Shown piece after piece: positions 8,874 through 17,235 of a DNA stretch of 64,000 bases (position 1 is the stretch's first letter; every line of letters starts with the position of its first letter). The DNA lies in assembly GCF_000430705.1 (NCBI RefSeq), contig NZ_AUMN01000020.1, positions 38,539 through 102,538 on the forward strand, read 5' to 3'. A model generated the notes under the pieces. The model was not told where the DNA came from, did no database searches, and saw only the letters and a program-made list of their open reading frames with translations. Position numbers and translations under genes: made by a program. The DNA comes from Arthrobacter castelli DSM 16402. Lineage in GTDB: Bacteria; Actinomycetota; Actinomycetes; Actinomycetales; Micrococcaceae.

Positions 8874-9471
8874 GGTCTGCCTCCATCTTGTGTGCCGTTC
8901 CCACGCCCGGTTCGAATACCGACAGCGAAAAACGCGCCGGCTCCCCGGTCGGGTTGGCATAGGAATGCGCCACATCGCCGTCGAAGCCCACTGCATCTCC
9001 CGCGTCAAGGGTGACTGATTGGTCAGCCGCCTCGACCGTGATGCTGCCCTGATGCACCTGCAGCAATTCCTTGGTCCCCGGTGCATGGGCCTCACTGGTG
9101 TGCTGATCGCCGGGACCCAGCGTCCAGTCCCACAGTTCGACGACGTCGGGAGGCTCGGTGCCGGCCATTAGCACGCCGCGTCCGCCGGCGTCACCATGCC
9201 ACAGCGCCGCGCCATCACCCCGTCGCGTCACCTTCACCGGCTTTGGCCCCGCAGACTCGACCAGCGCCGGCAGCCCCACACCGAGGGCGTCACTGATTCG
9301 CAACAAGGTGCCGATACTGGGGTTGGCCGCAGCCTGCTCCACATTGACCAACATCCTGCGGCTCACCCCGGCGGCCTCCGCCAGTTGATCCAGCGTCCAC
9401 CCGCGCGACTGCCGCTCCTGCTTCACCCTGGCACCGATCGCCGAGGACAACGCTGCTACATGCTCATCCAT
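8866..9471 (-). CDS. XRE-family regulator with C-terminal cupin domain
   Basis: 201 residues: an N-terminal helix-turn-helix (RVKQERQSRGWTLDQLAEAA, then VSRRMLVNVEQ) and a C-terminal cupin (about 95-195) with GPGDQHTSEAHAPGTKE and the second cupin motif DAGDAVGFDGDVAHSYANP. Such proteins sense a small ligand, often an amino acid or polyamine, in the cupin. It heads the operon and likely controls it and itself through the palindrome at 9485-9499. The start was placed at 9471 because a -10-like CATTAT lies 9 bases upstream; an in-frame GTG at 9489 would fall inside the palindrome. Confidence 0.85.
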   Translation of the reverse strand: MDEHVAALSSAIGARVKQERQSRGWTLDQLAEAAGVSRRMLVNVEQAAANPSIGTLLRISDALGVGLPALVESAGPKPVKVTRRGDGAALWHGDAGGRGVLMAGTEPPDVVELWDWTLGPGDQHTSEAHAPGTKELLQVHQGSITVEAADQSVTLDAGDAVGFDGDVAHSYANPTGEPARFSLSVFEPGVGTAHKMEADHG

Positions 9472-9480
9472 AAAGGCACG

Positions 9481-9499
9481 ATAATGCACTCATAGTGCA
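9481..9499 (-). promoter_or_regulatory. operator palindrome and -10 box of the XRE-cupin operon
   Basis: A perfect inverted repeat TGCACT-CAT-AGTGCA fills 9485-9499. On the minus strand it is followed by CATTAT (9486-9481), a plausible -10, with the ATG nine bases on. A dimeric regulator bound here would block the promoter, so autoregulation by the XRE protein is the simplest reading. Confidence 0.6.
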
Positions 9500-9546
9500 G
9501 GATGCAAAGCCGGGATGTTTGGCCGGGGAGCTCCGGGCCAGGTGTG

Positions 9547-9630
9547 GTGTCGTTCGGCCGGGGAGTACAACAGCGGGTCCCGATGCACTAATGCCCGATT
9601 TTGGCGGTTTTGTACTCCCGGCACGAACAC
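9547..9630. repeat. intergenic repeat family 2, copy 2, with inverted arms
   Basis: The left arm 9547-9570 (ending GGGGAGTACAA) pairs with the right arm 9610-9630 (TTGTACTCCCGGCACGAAC...), giving an imperfect stem of about 20 bp around a 39-base loop. The right half (9582-9633) matches the element at 5015-5066. It lies in the 278-bp gap between the pRiA4b-like gene and the XRE gene, which otherwise shows no coding sequence. Confidence 0.6.
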
Positions 9631-9749
9631 CCCGCGCCACGAACACCCACCGCACGGCGGAGTCCCGGCAGAACGCCGCCGGTGCACGGAGGCGCAGGCC
9701 ACCCTGCCGTCACCCTGCCGTCACCCCCGCCGTCACAGGCCGAGCCGGG

Positions 9750-11639
9750 CTACCTCAGCCTGGACAACGCCGCGTTGACGCTGTCCACCTCGAACGCCTT
9801 CGGGTCGATGGACTCACCGGGCTCGAGGCCGAGCCAGTCCCGGAACTCAGCGTGCTCTTCGTGCGAGGGGTCATTGGCGGCTTCGACCATCTCCGTCCAG
9901 CCATGGACGCCGCCCGAATCGTCGGCGGGTGCTGCACCCCTGCCGCCGGTGCAAACGGGCAATTCCTCACCGGCTGAATCCAGCGTCTTCTCCACCTGGA
10001 TGTCGTGGACCCAGTCATCGCCGAAGTCGTACACGTAGGTCAGCTTCTTGACGGCTCCCGAGAACAGTTCATCCAGGGAAACCGTTGACTCGTCACGCTC
10101 GCCTTCGTCCATGAACTCCGGGGGACGGTAAAGAGTACCGCGGTACGGTCCGTCAGTGCTGAAGGCATGCATATGGGAGCCCATCCAGCCGAAGGATAGC
10201 TGGATGACCGCGTGCAACTCATTCAGGCGGATTGAAGAGGGCACCACGATGCGTCGCCAGATCGGCGGCTTGGACCCGTGCAGCCCGATTTTCAACTGCC
10301 ATGCCTCGGCGTCGGGGGAGTTCGTGATGCCGTCCGCCGTGCTGGTGCCGGGGAAAGGCGTCTCAAACAGTTCGTCGTCGAAGTCCTCCTCGGCCGCAAG
10401 CGCAAAATCCCTGACATTGTCAACGATCGCACCGACACACTGGGCAACGGCCGGAGCCACCGTGAAATGATCCTTGCCGGTGAGCACACCAAGTTCCGAA
10501 AGCTGGTCCAGGCGGTGCTTGGCGAAGCGGGCGGTCAACGTGCTGAAGATATCCGACTCGTCAGCTGGCTCGGTCAGCAGCTCATCGAACCTCGCTCTTT
10601 CCACAGGCTCCGACGTACCGGCCGTCAGCACCATCAACATCAGAGACGCGACGGCGGGAACCATCGGCTCGAATACATCGTCCGGCACAACGGTGCGCAG
10701 CAGGAAACTGGTGACGAAGTTCCGGTACTGGTTGACTCGTTCCGGTTCTCCGCCGTGCAGCCATTGCTCGGCCTGAGCGGTGGGCTTCACCGTCGTCGAC
10801 GTTAGCGATATGAGCTCGACTTCATACAAGGCCGCCCAAATGGTGCTGAGCAGCGGAACGTCGTGCATGGAGCGGACGGTCGGGACGGTTTCGTCGTCGG
10901 GCACATCATCCGTCAGCTCGAGACCGGGCAGGGGCTCGAACATGGGACTGGATTTATTGCCGGCCTTCACCCGTACGCCGACGCACGCTGCCGCTGCCTC
11001 GATGTCTTTTCGCCGCAGCGCTCCGGTTTGGGTCACTTGCTTGCCGGCCCCCAGCCACTGCAGCAGGTGGCTCGTCCGGCGGATCAACTCCAGCTCTGAA
11101 AAGCCGGTGGCTTCTTCGGAATGACTGAGTTCGGGGACGTCCAACTCCGGCAGCGACGGGTCGTCCTCGTCCCAGTCTTCCTCCGACAGCAGGCCATCGG
11201 TGTCGGCGAACTCCTCGTCAGAGCCGGTCCAGCGGCCGCTGTCTTGCAGGTAGTGCAGGTACAAGTGCCATGCATTGACGAACGCTTCGGCGGCTCCGGG
11301 TTCATCGGATGTTGCGGAGTAGACCGAGGTGATGGCCTCTTCGATTGTCCATGGAGGCAGGAATGTGGCGGTGGCCTCGGGCGACATCTGAGAGCACATT
11401 TCGACCAAGGTCTGCGCCATATTCAGGCAGAGCATCGCTCCGTCCGGATCATCTGTCTCCTGGCTGAACCACTCGACGAAATCCGGGGTGAACGAGTCGA
11501 TGAGTTGCTTATTGCGTTCTTCCGCCGTGCGTGCCGGGGCGGAGGGCACCGCGTGCAGGTGGCGGCGCTGCTTGGCCTTGGCGGACTTGTCGGATTTGTT
11601 TTTGGGCTTGGGCCGGTTCGCCTTGGGTCGCTTCGACAC
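9750..11639 (-). CDS. plasmid pRiA4b ORF-3-like domain protein
   Basis: About 630 residues. The C-terminal ~190 match the pRiA4b ORF-3 family (also the IS1096 passenger TnpR-like family): WQLKIGLHGSKPPIWRRIVV, LHAVIQLSFGWMGSHMHAF, and YVYDFGDDWVHDIQVEK with a PVCTGGRGAAPADDSGGVHG segment. The N-terminus is a basic Lys/Arg/Pro tail followed by a long helical acidic region with no recognised domain. The family is common next to mobile elements, but no transposase is adjacent and the function is unknown. AAGGGA precedes the GTG at 11639, which decided the start; an ATG at 11654 is the alternative. The YoeB/YefM pair lies upstream on the same strand. Confidence 0.8.
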   Translation of the reverse strand: MSKRPKANRPKPKNKSDKSAKAKQRRHLHAVPSAPARTAEERNKQLIDSFTPDFVEWFSQETDDPDGAMLCLNMAQTLVEMCSQMSPEATATFLPPWTIEEAITSVYSATSDEPGAAEAFVNAWHLYLHYLQDSGRWTGSDEEFADTDGLLSEEDWDEDDPSLPELDVPELSHSEEATGFSELELIRRTSHLLQWLGAGKQVTQTGALRRKDIEAAAACVGVRVKAGNKSSPMFEPLPGLELTDDVPDDETVPTVRSMHDVPLLSTIWAALYEVELISLTSTTVKPTAQAEQWLHGGEPERVNQYRNFVTSFLLRTVVPDDVFEPMVPAVASLMLMVLTAGTSEPVERARFDELLTEPADESDIFSTLTARFAKHRLDQLSELGVLTGKDHFTVAPAVAQCVGAIVDNVRDFALAAEEDFDDELFETPFPGTSTADGITNSPDAEAWQLKIGLHGSKPPIWRRIVVPSSIRLNELHAVIQLSFGWMGSHMHAFSTDGPYRGTLYRPPEFMDEGERDESTVSLDELFSGAVKKLTYVYDFGDDWVHDIQVEKTLDSAGEELPVCTGGRGAAPADDSGGVHGWTEMVEAANDPSHEEHAEFRDWLGLEPGESIDPKAFEVDSVNAALSRLR

Positions 11640-11712
11640 CTGCTGTCCCTTCATCGGCAATGGTTTGTTCCAAACCTACAAGCCCAGCTGCCGTCGGTTC
11701 CAGATGTCTTCG

Positions 11713-11970
11713 CTATCCGTAGTGATAACGTACGGAGACGATGACGAGCTGGTCGTCGTCGACGGCGTAAACCAGCCTGTGCTCGTCGGAGATCCTTCGT
11801 GACCAATATCCGGCCAACTGATGCTTCAGTGCCTCGGGCTTACCCAACCCCTCCAACGGTGATCGCAAACAATCTTTGATGAGAAGATTGACCCTTTTGA
11901 GCGTGGCGTTGTCGGTCTTCTGCCAATAGAGATAGTCGTCCCACGCGTGTGGCGTGAAAACCACGTTCAT
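11713..11970 (-). CDS. yoeB: YoeB/Txe-family ribosome-dependent mRNA interferase toxin
   Basis: 85 residues, the normal length for YoeB. It has the N-terminal FTPHAWDDYLYWQ, the GLGKPEALK loop with its general-base Glu region (SPLEGLGKPE), Arg in WSRRISDEHRLVY, and the C-terminal catalytic pair in RYHYG (His-Tyr next to the end). YoeB cleaves mRNA in the ribosomal A site and arrests growth when free of antitoxin. Its ATG overlaps the stop of yefM by four bases, the usual coupling. All catalytic residues are intact, so the toxin should be active. Confidence 0.92.
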   Translation of the reverse strand: MNVVFTPHAWDDYLYWQKTDNATLKRVNLLIKDCLRSPLEGLGKPEALKHQLAGYWSRRISDEHRLVYAVDDDQLVIVSVRYHYG

Positions 11971-12212
11971 TCGGGCAGGCTTTGCTCGACCGTTTCTCCG
12001 CGACGGTGTTGAGCTATGCTCTCCAGCAGGTAGGTGGCATTGGCAGGTGAGCGCAAAAGGTGCGCCGTTTCTTCAAGAGACTCGTATTCGCTGAGTGACA
12101 TCAGCACGGCATTGCCGCGCTTGGACGTTATTTCGATGGCGGTCCGGTCGTCGTTGACCTGCTCGATAAGTGGAAAGAGGCTTTTCCGTGCCTCCGAAGC
12201 TGTGACAGCCAT
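11967..12212 (-). CDS. yefM: YefM-family antitoxin
   Basis: 81 residues. The N-terminal DNA-binding Phd/YefM fold is seen as TASEARKSLFPLIEQVNDDRTAIEITSKRG (in pieces, residues 4-33), followed by AVLMSLSEYESLEET. The tail that wraps around YoeB is acidic and probably disordered. GGAGG stands ahead of the chosen ATG; a longer open frame upstream has no ribosome site and would run through the operator. It neutralises YoeB and represses its own operon. Confidence 0.92.
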   Translation of the reverse strand: MAVTASEARKSLFPLIEQVNDDRTAIEITSKRGNAVLMSLSEYESLEETAHLLRSPANATYLLESIAQHRRGETVEQSLPE

Positions 12213-12226
12213 GACCCCTCCTATAT

Positions 12227-12244
12227 GGTACAAAATATTGTACC
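12227..12244 (-). promoter_or_regulatory. yefM-yoeB operator palindrome
   Basis: GGTACAA-AATA-TTGTACC, a perfect 7-4-7 inverted repeat, ends 15 bases before the yefM start. The half-site resembles the TGTACA core bound by Escherichia coli YefM, so this is very likely the autoregulatory operator. Confidence 0.7.
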
Positions 12245-12247
12245 ACT

Positions 12248-14047
12248 CTAGCCGAACACGCGCTCGCCATCCCGGGTCAACCACCAGTTCTCAACATAGA
12301 AGTTGTCCGGGTTGATGGTCCCCCGCTCGGCGACATAGTTGATCAGCAGCTGCCGGATTTCCTGCTGCTGGTTCACCAGCACCGGGGCCTCCGCAATATG
12401 CGGGAAGTTCCCGCCGCCGGACTGCCGGTAGTTGTTCGTCGCGACCGCGAAGCGCTGGTCCGGATCGACGGGTTCGCCCTGGTGCTGCAGATTGGTGATC
12501 CGTTCGCCCGCGGGCTTGCTGATATCGATCTCGTAGGAGACGCCGGAGATCATGTCGTAGTTGTAGTCGGGGATCCCGCCGGCGTTGGTCAGGGACTCGA
12601 TGTCGACCGGCTCACCCGGTGCCAGCTGGGTGAAATATCGTGCCGAATACTCCAGGTAATCCTTGATCTGCGCGCCGGTCATTTCCACGCCGAAGAGTGT
12701 ATTGGGGTAGATATACAACCCCGCGATATCCTGGATCGTCACCGGACCCTGGGGGATGCCCGCTTCACGGTTGAACGGGGCCACAATCGAGACCACGGGC
12801 AGGTCCGCATTCGGGCCGCCTTCGAGCGCCTGGTCGACCGCGTTTGCCTGCACCTCGTTGACGAAGTCCATCACGGCCGTGTCACGGTAGCGGGACTCTG
12901 CGGCGGGCATGGATTCGGTGGCCGTGCCGATCGGGGTGTTGACGTGGTCGATCACCGTCTGGTGTTCATCGGCCACCAGTGCGGAGATCTCCGGGTCCGC
13001 CTTGACGGTATTGGCGTTGAGGATATCGGCCGCCATCGACGTCACATCCCATTGGCCGCGGGTCTTGGTCAGCTCGAAATCCATCACCGACAGCCGCATG
13101 CCCCACTTCAATGGTTCGGTCAGCAGCACCTGCTCGCCGGTGACTTCATTGGTGACGAAGCGTTCCTCGATTTCCTCATGCGCGTGCCCCACCAGCACGG
13201 CGTCGATGCCCGGCACTTCTTTGGCCAGCGCAGTGGAAGCGTTCTCCACCGGCAGTTCGTCGCCGTACGACGAGGTGCCGGACGTGCCGGAGTGGCTACT
13301 GGCAACCACGACGTCGGCCCCGGCCGCCTTCATCTGCGGCACGAACTTCTCCGCCTGCTCAACGATGCCGGGGAAACGGAGCTTTCCTTGAACATTGTGC
13401 TTGTCCCAGATGGCGACGCCGGGGTTGGTCAGCCCGAGGATGCCCACCTGGACAGGCTTGGAGCCCTTCAGGTTGACGGTCTTGATGATGTATGGCGTGA
13501 ACGCCGGCTCACCGGTGTCGGCGTCGACGGCGTTGGCGGCCAGCAGCGGGAAGTCCAGTTGGCTTTCGAACGTGCGCAGTAGCGGCAGCCCGTAGTTGAA
13601 CTCGTGGTTGCCCAGCGCGGCCGCATCGTATCCGATGGCGTTCATTGCCGCGGCCACCGGGTGCAGCGCCCCGGTCTCAGTGATCGGTTCCACGTTGGCG
13701 TAGTAGTTCGTCAGCGAGGTGCCCTGGATCGTGTCACCGGCGTCGATCAGCAGCGTATGCTCGTCGCCGCGGTCGGCGCGGACCTGGTCAACAAGGGTGG
13801 AGATCTTGGCGAGCCCGACGTCGTTGCCGGCTTCGTCGTCGTACTCGGCATTCTTGAAGTAATCCCAATTCTCCACATGCCCATGCAAGTCGGTGGTCCC
13901 CATGACCGTCAGGTCGACCGTGTGATTCTTCGATGCCCGGGGATTGTCGGGGGCGGCCGCAGCGGGACCGGCCATGCCGACGGCGAGGCAACCCGCGGCG
14001 ATGGCGGCGGCAGCGGAACGTGAACGTCTACGGGGTTTGGACGGCAT
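12248..14047 (-). CDS. secreted 5'-nucleotidase / 2',3'-cyclic phosphodiesterase (bifunctional metallophosphatase)
   Basis: 599 residues. A signal peptide (basic SKPRRRSRS, hydrophobic core to about residue 32, AAAAP cleavage region) directs export. The metallophosphoesterase domain follows, with all ligand motifs: TTDLHGHVEN, LIDAGDTIQG, AALGNHEFNYG, ASSHSG and VLVGHAHEEIEE. The 5_nucleotid_C domain fills roughly 370-560, including FNREAGIPQGPVT and the substrate-stacking region. It salvages phosphate and nucleosides outside the cell. No LPXTG anchor or second membrane helix is seen, so it should be released or held loosely. AGGAG precedes the ATG at 14047. Confidence 0.9.
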   Translation of the reverse strand: MPSKPRRRSRSAAAAIAAGCLAVGMAGPAAAAPDNPRASKNHTVDLTVMGTTDLHGHVENWDYFKNAEYDDEAGNDVGLAKISTLVDQVRADRGDEHTLLIDAGDTIQGTSLTNYYANVEPITETGALHPVAAAMNAIGYDAAALGNHEFNYGLPLLRTFESQLDFPLLAANAVDADTGEPAFTPYIIKTVNLKGSKPVQVGILGLTNPGVAIWDKHNVQGKLRFPGIVEQAEKFVPQMKAAGADVVVASSHSGTSGTSSYGDELPVENASTALAKEVPGIDAVLVGHAHEEIEERFVTNEVTGEQVLLTEPLKWGMRLSVMDFELTKTRGQWDVTSMAADILNANTVKADPEISALVADEHQTVIDHVNTPIGTATESMPAAESRYRDTAVMDFVNEVQANAVDQALEGGPNADLPVVSIVAPFNREAGIPQGPVTIQDIAGLYIYPNTLFGVEMTGAQIKDYLEYSARYFTQLAPGEPVDIESLTNAGGIPDYNYDMISGVSYEIDISKPAGERITNLQHQGEPVDPDQRFAVATNNYRQSGGGNFPHIAEAPVLVNQQQEIRQLLINYVAERGTINPDNFYVENWWLTRDGERVFG

Positions 14048-14307
14048 AAAGGTGCTCCTGTGCAAGTGGTGTGCTCTGGAGACTATATGTGGCCCTGATC
14101 ACTGTCAACGACGACGACGGCGGGCGGTGGAGCCTGCGCGCGAGGGGCGTGCCGGGCATATCCCGTTGATAACGCGCTCAGTGGAATGCGTAACGGTTTG
14201 GCGCTGTATTGGACTTGACCGGTCTTTTCGCCTGATCGCGCCATATCATAGTGATGTTCATCACGCAATACCGGCGGATGATCGTCACGCAACACTAGGG
14301 GCACACT

Positions 14308-14853
14308 ATGAGGAAACTATATGCCTGGTTGGGGGCCATGGCACTGATTTTGAGCCTGGGATTGATTGTTCCAAGCTCCGCGACCGCAGCTCCATTCTGT
14401 GGGATTTACTGGGGGTCATTGGCCAAGGCGAATTCGTCGTCCACCCATGCTCCCATCATCGATGTCCGGTCCGGCAGGCACGCCTGCTTCGACCGGCTGG
14501 TTGTCGATATCAGAGGCGACGGCGCCGGCTACGACGTCCGCTACGTCAACAGGGTCCGGGCCGATGGGTCGGGCCAGGCGGTCTGGCTGCGGGGTGGCGC
14601 CGACCTCTCCGTCACCATCAACGCTCCCGGCTACAACCGGCACGGCAACGCCACGTACCGCCCGGCTGATCGCAGGCATGTCGTCAACGTCTCGAACTAC
14701 TCAACGTTCCGGCAGGTTGCTTTGGTCAGCAGTTTCGAAGGCAAGACAAAGATCGGGCTCGGCGTCCGCGCCCGCCTGCCTTTCCGCACCTTCGTGCTGG
14801 ATGGACCCGGTGACAATTCAAGGGTGGTGATTGATGTAGCGCATCGTTGGTAG
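14308..14853 (+). CDS. secreted AMIN-like domain protein
   Basis: 181 residues with a clear signal peptide (MRKLYAWLGAMALILSLGL, cleavage near SSATAAP). The mature part resembles the actinobacterial AMIN-like beta-sandwich family: HACFDRLVVDIRGDGAGYDV, then YRPADRRHVVNVSNYSTFRQVALVS, and a C-terminal DNSRVVIDVAHRW. Related AMIN domains bind peptidoglycan, so a cell-wall role is possible but unproven. There are no lipobox and no catalytic motifs. Just upstream, TCACGCAA is repeated 22 bp apart (14258 and 14284), possibly regulatory. A strong hairpin follows the gene. Confidence 0.75.
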   Translation: MRKLYAWLGAMALILSLGLIVPSSATAAPFCGIYWGSLAKANSSSTHAPIIDVRSGRHACFDRLVVDIRGDGAGYDVRYVNRVRADGSGQAVWLRGGADLSVTINAPGYNRHGNATYRPADRRHVVNVSNYSTFRQVALVSSFEGKTKIGLGVRARLPFRTFVLDGPGDNSRVVIDVAHRW

Positions 14854-14879
14854 CGGTCAATCATGGCGACACATGACAC

Positions 14880-14911
14880 GGCGGCGGCCGGGCAGTGATC
14901 CGGCCGCCGCC
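14880..14911 (+). terminator. GC-rich hairpin after the AMIN-like gene
   Basis: A perfect 12-bp stem (GGCGGCGGCCGG / CCGGCCGCCGCC) around an 8-base loop starts 26 bases after the stop codon. There is no T-run, as is usual for actinobacterial intrinsic terminators. Confidence 0.7.
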
Positions 14912-15060
14912 GGTGGTGCGTCCGGTAGGGATGGCGGCGACTCTGCCGGGGCGGAACGGATGCCCTTCTCAAACGCACGGACATGGCGCATCATGTGCAC
15001 AGTGGGCCAATACCTATATCTATATCTATCTTCAATCGGCGGCGACGGGAGCTGATGGGC

Positions 15061-15906
15061 ATGCCGGACATTCTGCGCTACGCGACTTTTACCCAGCAGC
15101 CCGACGGCGGCAACCCGGCCGGCGTCGTGCTTAATGCCGACGAAATCAGCGATCACGGGATGCAGCAGATCGCGGCCGACGTCGGCTACTCTGAATCTGC
15201 GTTCGTGGGCACCGTGACGGGCCGGCACCGGTATGAGCTGCGGTTCTTCAGCCCGGTTGGTGAAGTAGCCTTTTGCGGGCACGCCACGATTGCCACCGCC
15301 GTCGTGATGGCCGAAGCGGACGGGCCGGGGCGCATTGTGTTTGAGACATCCGCCGGAGAAGTGGAAGTCGAGACCCAACGGCTGGACGGCGGCATGCTGG
15401 CCAGCCTGCGCAGCGTCCCCACCCACACCAGGGAAGCCTCCGGCGACGAAACAGCGCGGGCGCTGGCGGCGCTGGGCTGGGCCGCGGACGATCTGGATCC
15501 CGATCACCCGCCGCATGTCGCGTATGCCGGAAATAATCACTTGATGTTTGGTGTGCGTTCCCGTGAGCGGTTGGCGGACCTGGCGTACGACTTCGATGCG
15601 TTGCGCGAACTCATGCTGGAGCGGGACTGGACGACTGTCCAATTGTTCTGGGTCGAAGAGCCGGCAGTGGTGCACGCCCGCGACCCGTTCCCTGTCGGCG
15701 GGGTGGTGGAGGATCCGGCAACGGGGGCCGCGGCAGCCGCCCTCGGTGGATACTTCCGGGAGCTGGGTCTGGTCCACGAGCCGGTGACTATCACTATCCG
15801 CCAGGGCGAAGACATGGGCAGGCCAAGTGAGCTGACGGTCGACGTCTCGCCGGATGACCCCCAGGTGAAGGTGTCCGGCTACGCGGTGCCGATCGTTGAA
15901 TACTGA
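15061..15906 (+). CDS. PhzF-family isomerase/epimerase
   Basis: About 281 residues of the diaminopimelate-epimerase-like double hotdog fold. GGNPAGVVL is at 17-24 and the catalytic Glu of PhzF is conserved as E45 in GYSESAFVG. FFSPVGEVAFCGHATIATA carries the substrate glycine/histidine loop, and DPATGAAAAALGGYF is the second half-site. PhzF itself acts in phenazine synthesis, but there are no other phz genes here, so another small-molecule isomerisation is likely. GGGAG lies before two in-frame ATGs (15055 and 15061); the spacing favours the second. Confidence 0.85.
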   Translation: MPDILRYATFTQQPDGGNPAGVVLNADEISDHGMQQIAADVGYSESAFVGTVTGRHRYELRFFSPVGEVAFCGHATIATAVVMAEADGPGRIVFETSAGEVEVETQRLDGGMLASLRSVPTHTREASGDETARALAALGWAADDLDPDHPPHVAYAGNNHLMFGVRSRERLADLAYDFDALRELMLERDWTTVQLFWVEEPAVVHARDPFPVGGVVEDPATGAAAAALGGYFRELGLVHEPVTITIRQGEDMGRPSELTVDVSPDDPQVKVSGYAVPIVEY

Positions 15907-15953
15907 TGTGATGCGCACCATACTGAGAGGGGTTTCCGACTGAGAGGCTGACC

Positions 15954-17225
15954 ATGGCGAAACGGCATTCCAATCCTGGCTCCGGTCCGGGCCCTGATGA
16001 TGCAGAGGTGCTGCCGGCACCGGAAGGCAAGATGAGCAGGACCCACAAGCGGGTGCTGTGGGGCGCCATCTTCCTGATGGCGACATCGGCCATCGGCCCC
16101 GGGTTCCTGACACAAACCGCTGTCTTCACCAACGATTTCGGCAGGAACTTCGCGTTCGCGATTCTGCTGTCTGTCATTATCGATATCGGCGCACAGATGA
16201 ACATCTGGCGCGTGCTGGTGGCAGCCAAAAAACGGGGCCAGGATGTCGCCAATATGGTGCTGCCCGGACTTGGCTCGGTGATTGCCGTGCTGATTGTCAT
16301 CGGCGGCCTGGCTTTCAATATCGGCAACGTGGCCGGTGCCGGGCTGGGCATGCAAGTGCTGTTCGGGATATCGCCAAAATGGGGTGCCGTCATCGCCGGC
16401 GTCCTGGCGATCATCGTCTTCAGCCTGAAGAACTCCGGGAAAATCATGGACGCCGTGGCGATCATTCTTGGCGGGGTGATGATCATCCTGGTGGCCTTCG
16501 TGATGTTCACTGCCCGGCCACCGTTCCTCGACGCCGCCGTCGCCAGCGTGGTGCCCGACGACTACGCGGCGCTGGTGCTGCCGGTTATTACCCTCATTGG
16601 CGGCACCGTCGGCGGCTACATCACCTTCGCAGGCGCGCACCGACTGATCGACGCCGGTGTGATGGGACACCAGAATGTGAAGTTCGCCGGCAAAGCGGCA
16701 ACCCTCGGCGTGATTACCACCGGCGTGATGCGGGTGATCCTGTTCCTCGCCGTACTGGGTGTCGTGGCCGCCGGGCACACCTTGGACCCGGACAATCCGC
16801 CTGCGTCGGTCTTCGAGATCGCGCTCGGCAATGTCGGGTACAAGATTTTCGGCGTCGTGCTCTTCTCTGCCGCCATTACTTCCATCATCGGCGCGGCCTA
16901 CACCAGTGTGTCGTTCCTGCGTTCCTTCCACCCGTCCATTGCCGGCAACAACAACCGGTACATCATCGGTTTCATCGCATTCTCGACCCTGGTATTCGTC
17001 TTCGTAGGCGAGCCGGTGGCGATCCTCGTCATTGTCGGTTCCCTCAATGGCCTGATCCTGCCATTCACGCTGGGATCGGTGCTGGTGGCCTCGAGGCAGA
17101 AGCGGATCGTCGGCGACTACAAGCATCCTATGTGGATAATTATCTTCGGCATCGTGGCAGTGCTCATCACCGTGGTGGCGGGTTGGCTGTCTCTGCAGTC
17201 CATTGCCGACGTGTGGACAGGATAG
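15954..17225 (+). CDS. NRAMP-fold transporter lacking the metal-binding motifs (YcsG-like)
   Basis: 423 residues, about 11 membrane helices, with the NRAMP-superfamily layout. The unwound metal site is not conserved. Helix 1 reads [11 protein letters not shown] (45-55) in place of DPGN, and helix 6 reads [10 protein letters not shown] (216-225) in place of MPH. It is therefore unlikely to carry Mn2+ or Fe2+. The YcsG subgroup sits in 5-oxoproline/DUF1445 operons in Bacillus, and here too a DUF1445 gene follows after 10 bases. Import of an organic substrate such as pyroglutamate is a reasonable guess only. Confidence 0.82.
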   Translation: MAKRHSNPGSGPGPDDAEVLPAPEGKMSRTHKRVLWGAIFLMATSAIGPGFLTQTAVFTNDFGRNFAFAILLSVIIDIGAQMNIWRVLVAAKKRGQDVANMVLPGLGSVIAVLIVIGGLAFNIGNVAGAGLGMQVLFGISPKWGAVIAGVLAIIVFSLKNSGKIMDAVAIILGGVMIILVAFVMFTARPPFLDAAVASVVPDDYAALVLPVITLIGGTVGGYITFAGAHRLIDAGVMGHQNVKFAGKAATLGVITTGVMRVILFLAVLGVVAAGHTLDPDNPPASVFEIALGNVGYKIFGVVLFSAAITSIIGAAYTSVSFLRSFHPSIAGNNNRYIIGFIAFSTLVFVFVGEPVAILVIVGSLNGLILPFTLGSVLVASRQKRIVGDYKHPMWIIIFGIVAVLITVVAGWLSLQSIADVWTG

Positions 17226-17235
17226 GAGGGCCGGT

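Noticed and set aside
12398..13582. Plus-strand open frame of 394 codons inside the 5'-nucleotidase gene
   Set aside because: Antisense shadow rich in Arg, His and Gly with no motif; the nucleotidase on the other strand has all catalytic motifs.
15010..15032. TATATC repeats as a strong promoter for the PhzF gene
   Set aside because: AT-rich repeated hexamers, but no -35 at proper spacing could be identified, so it was not listed as a promoter.
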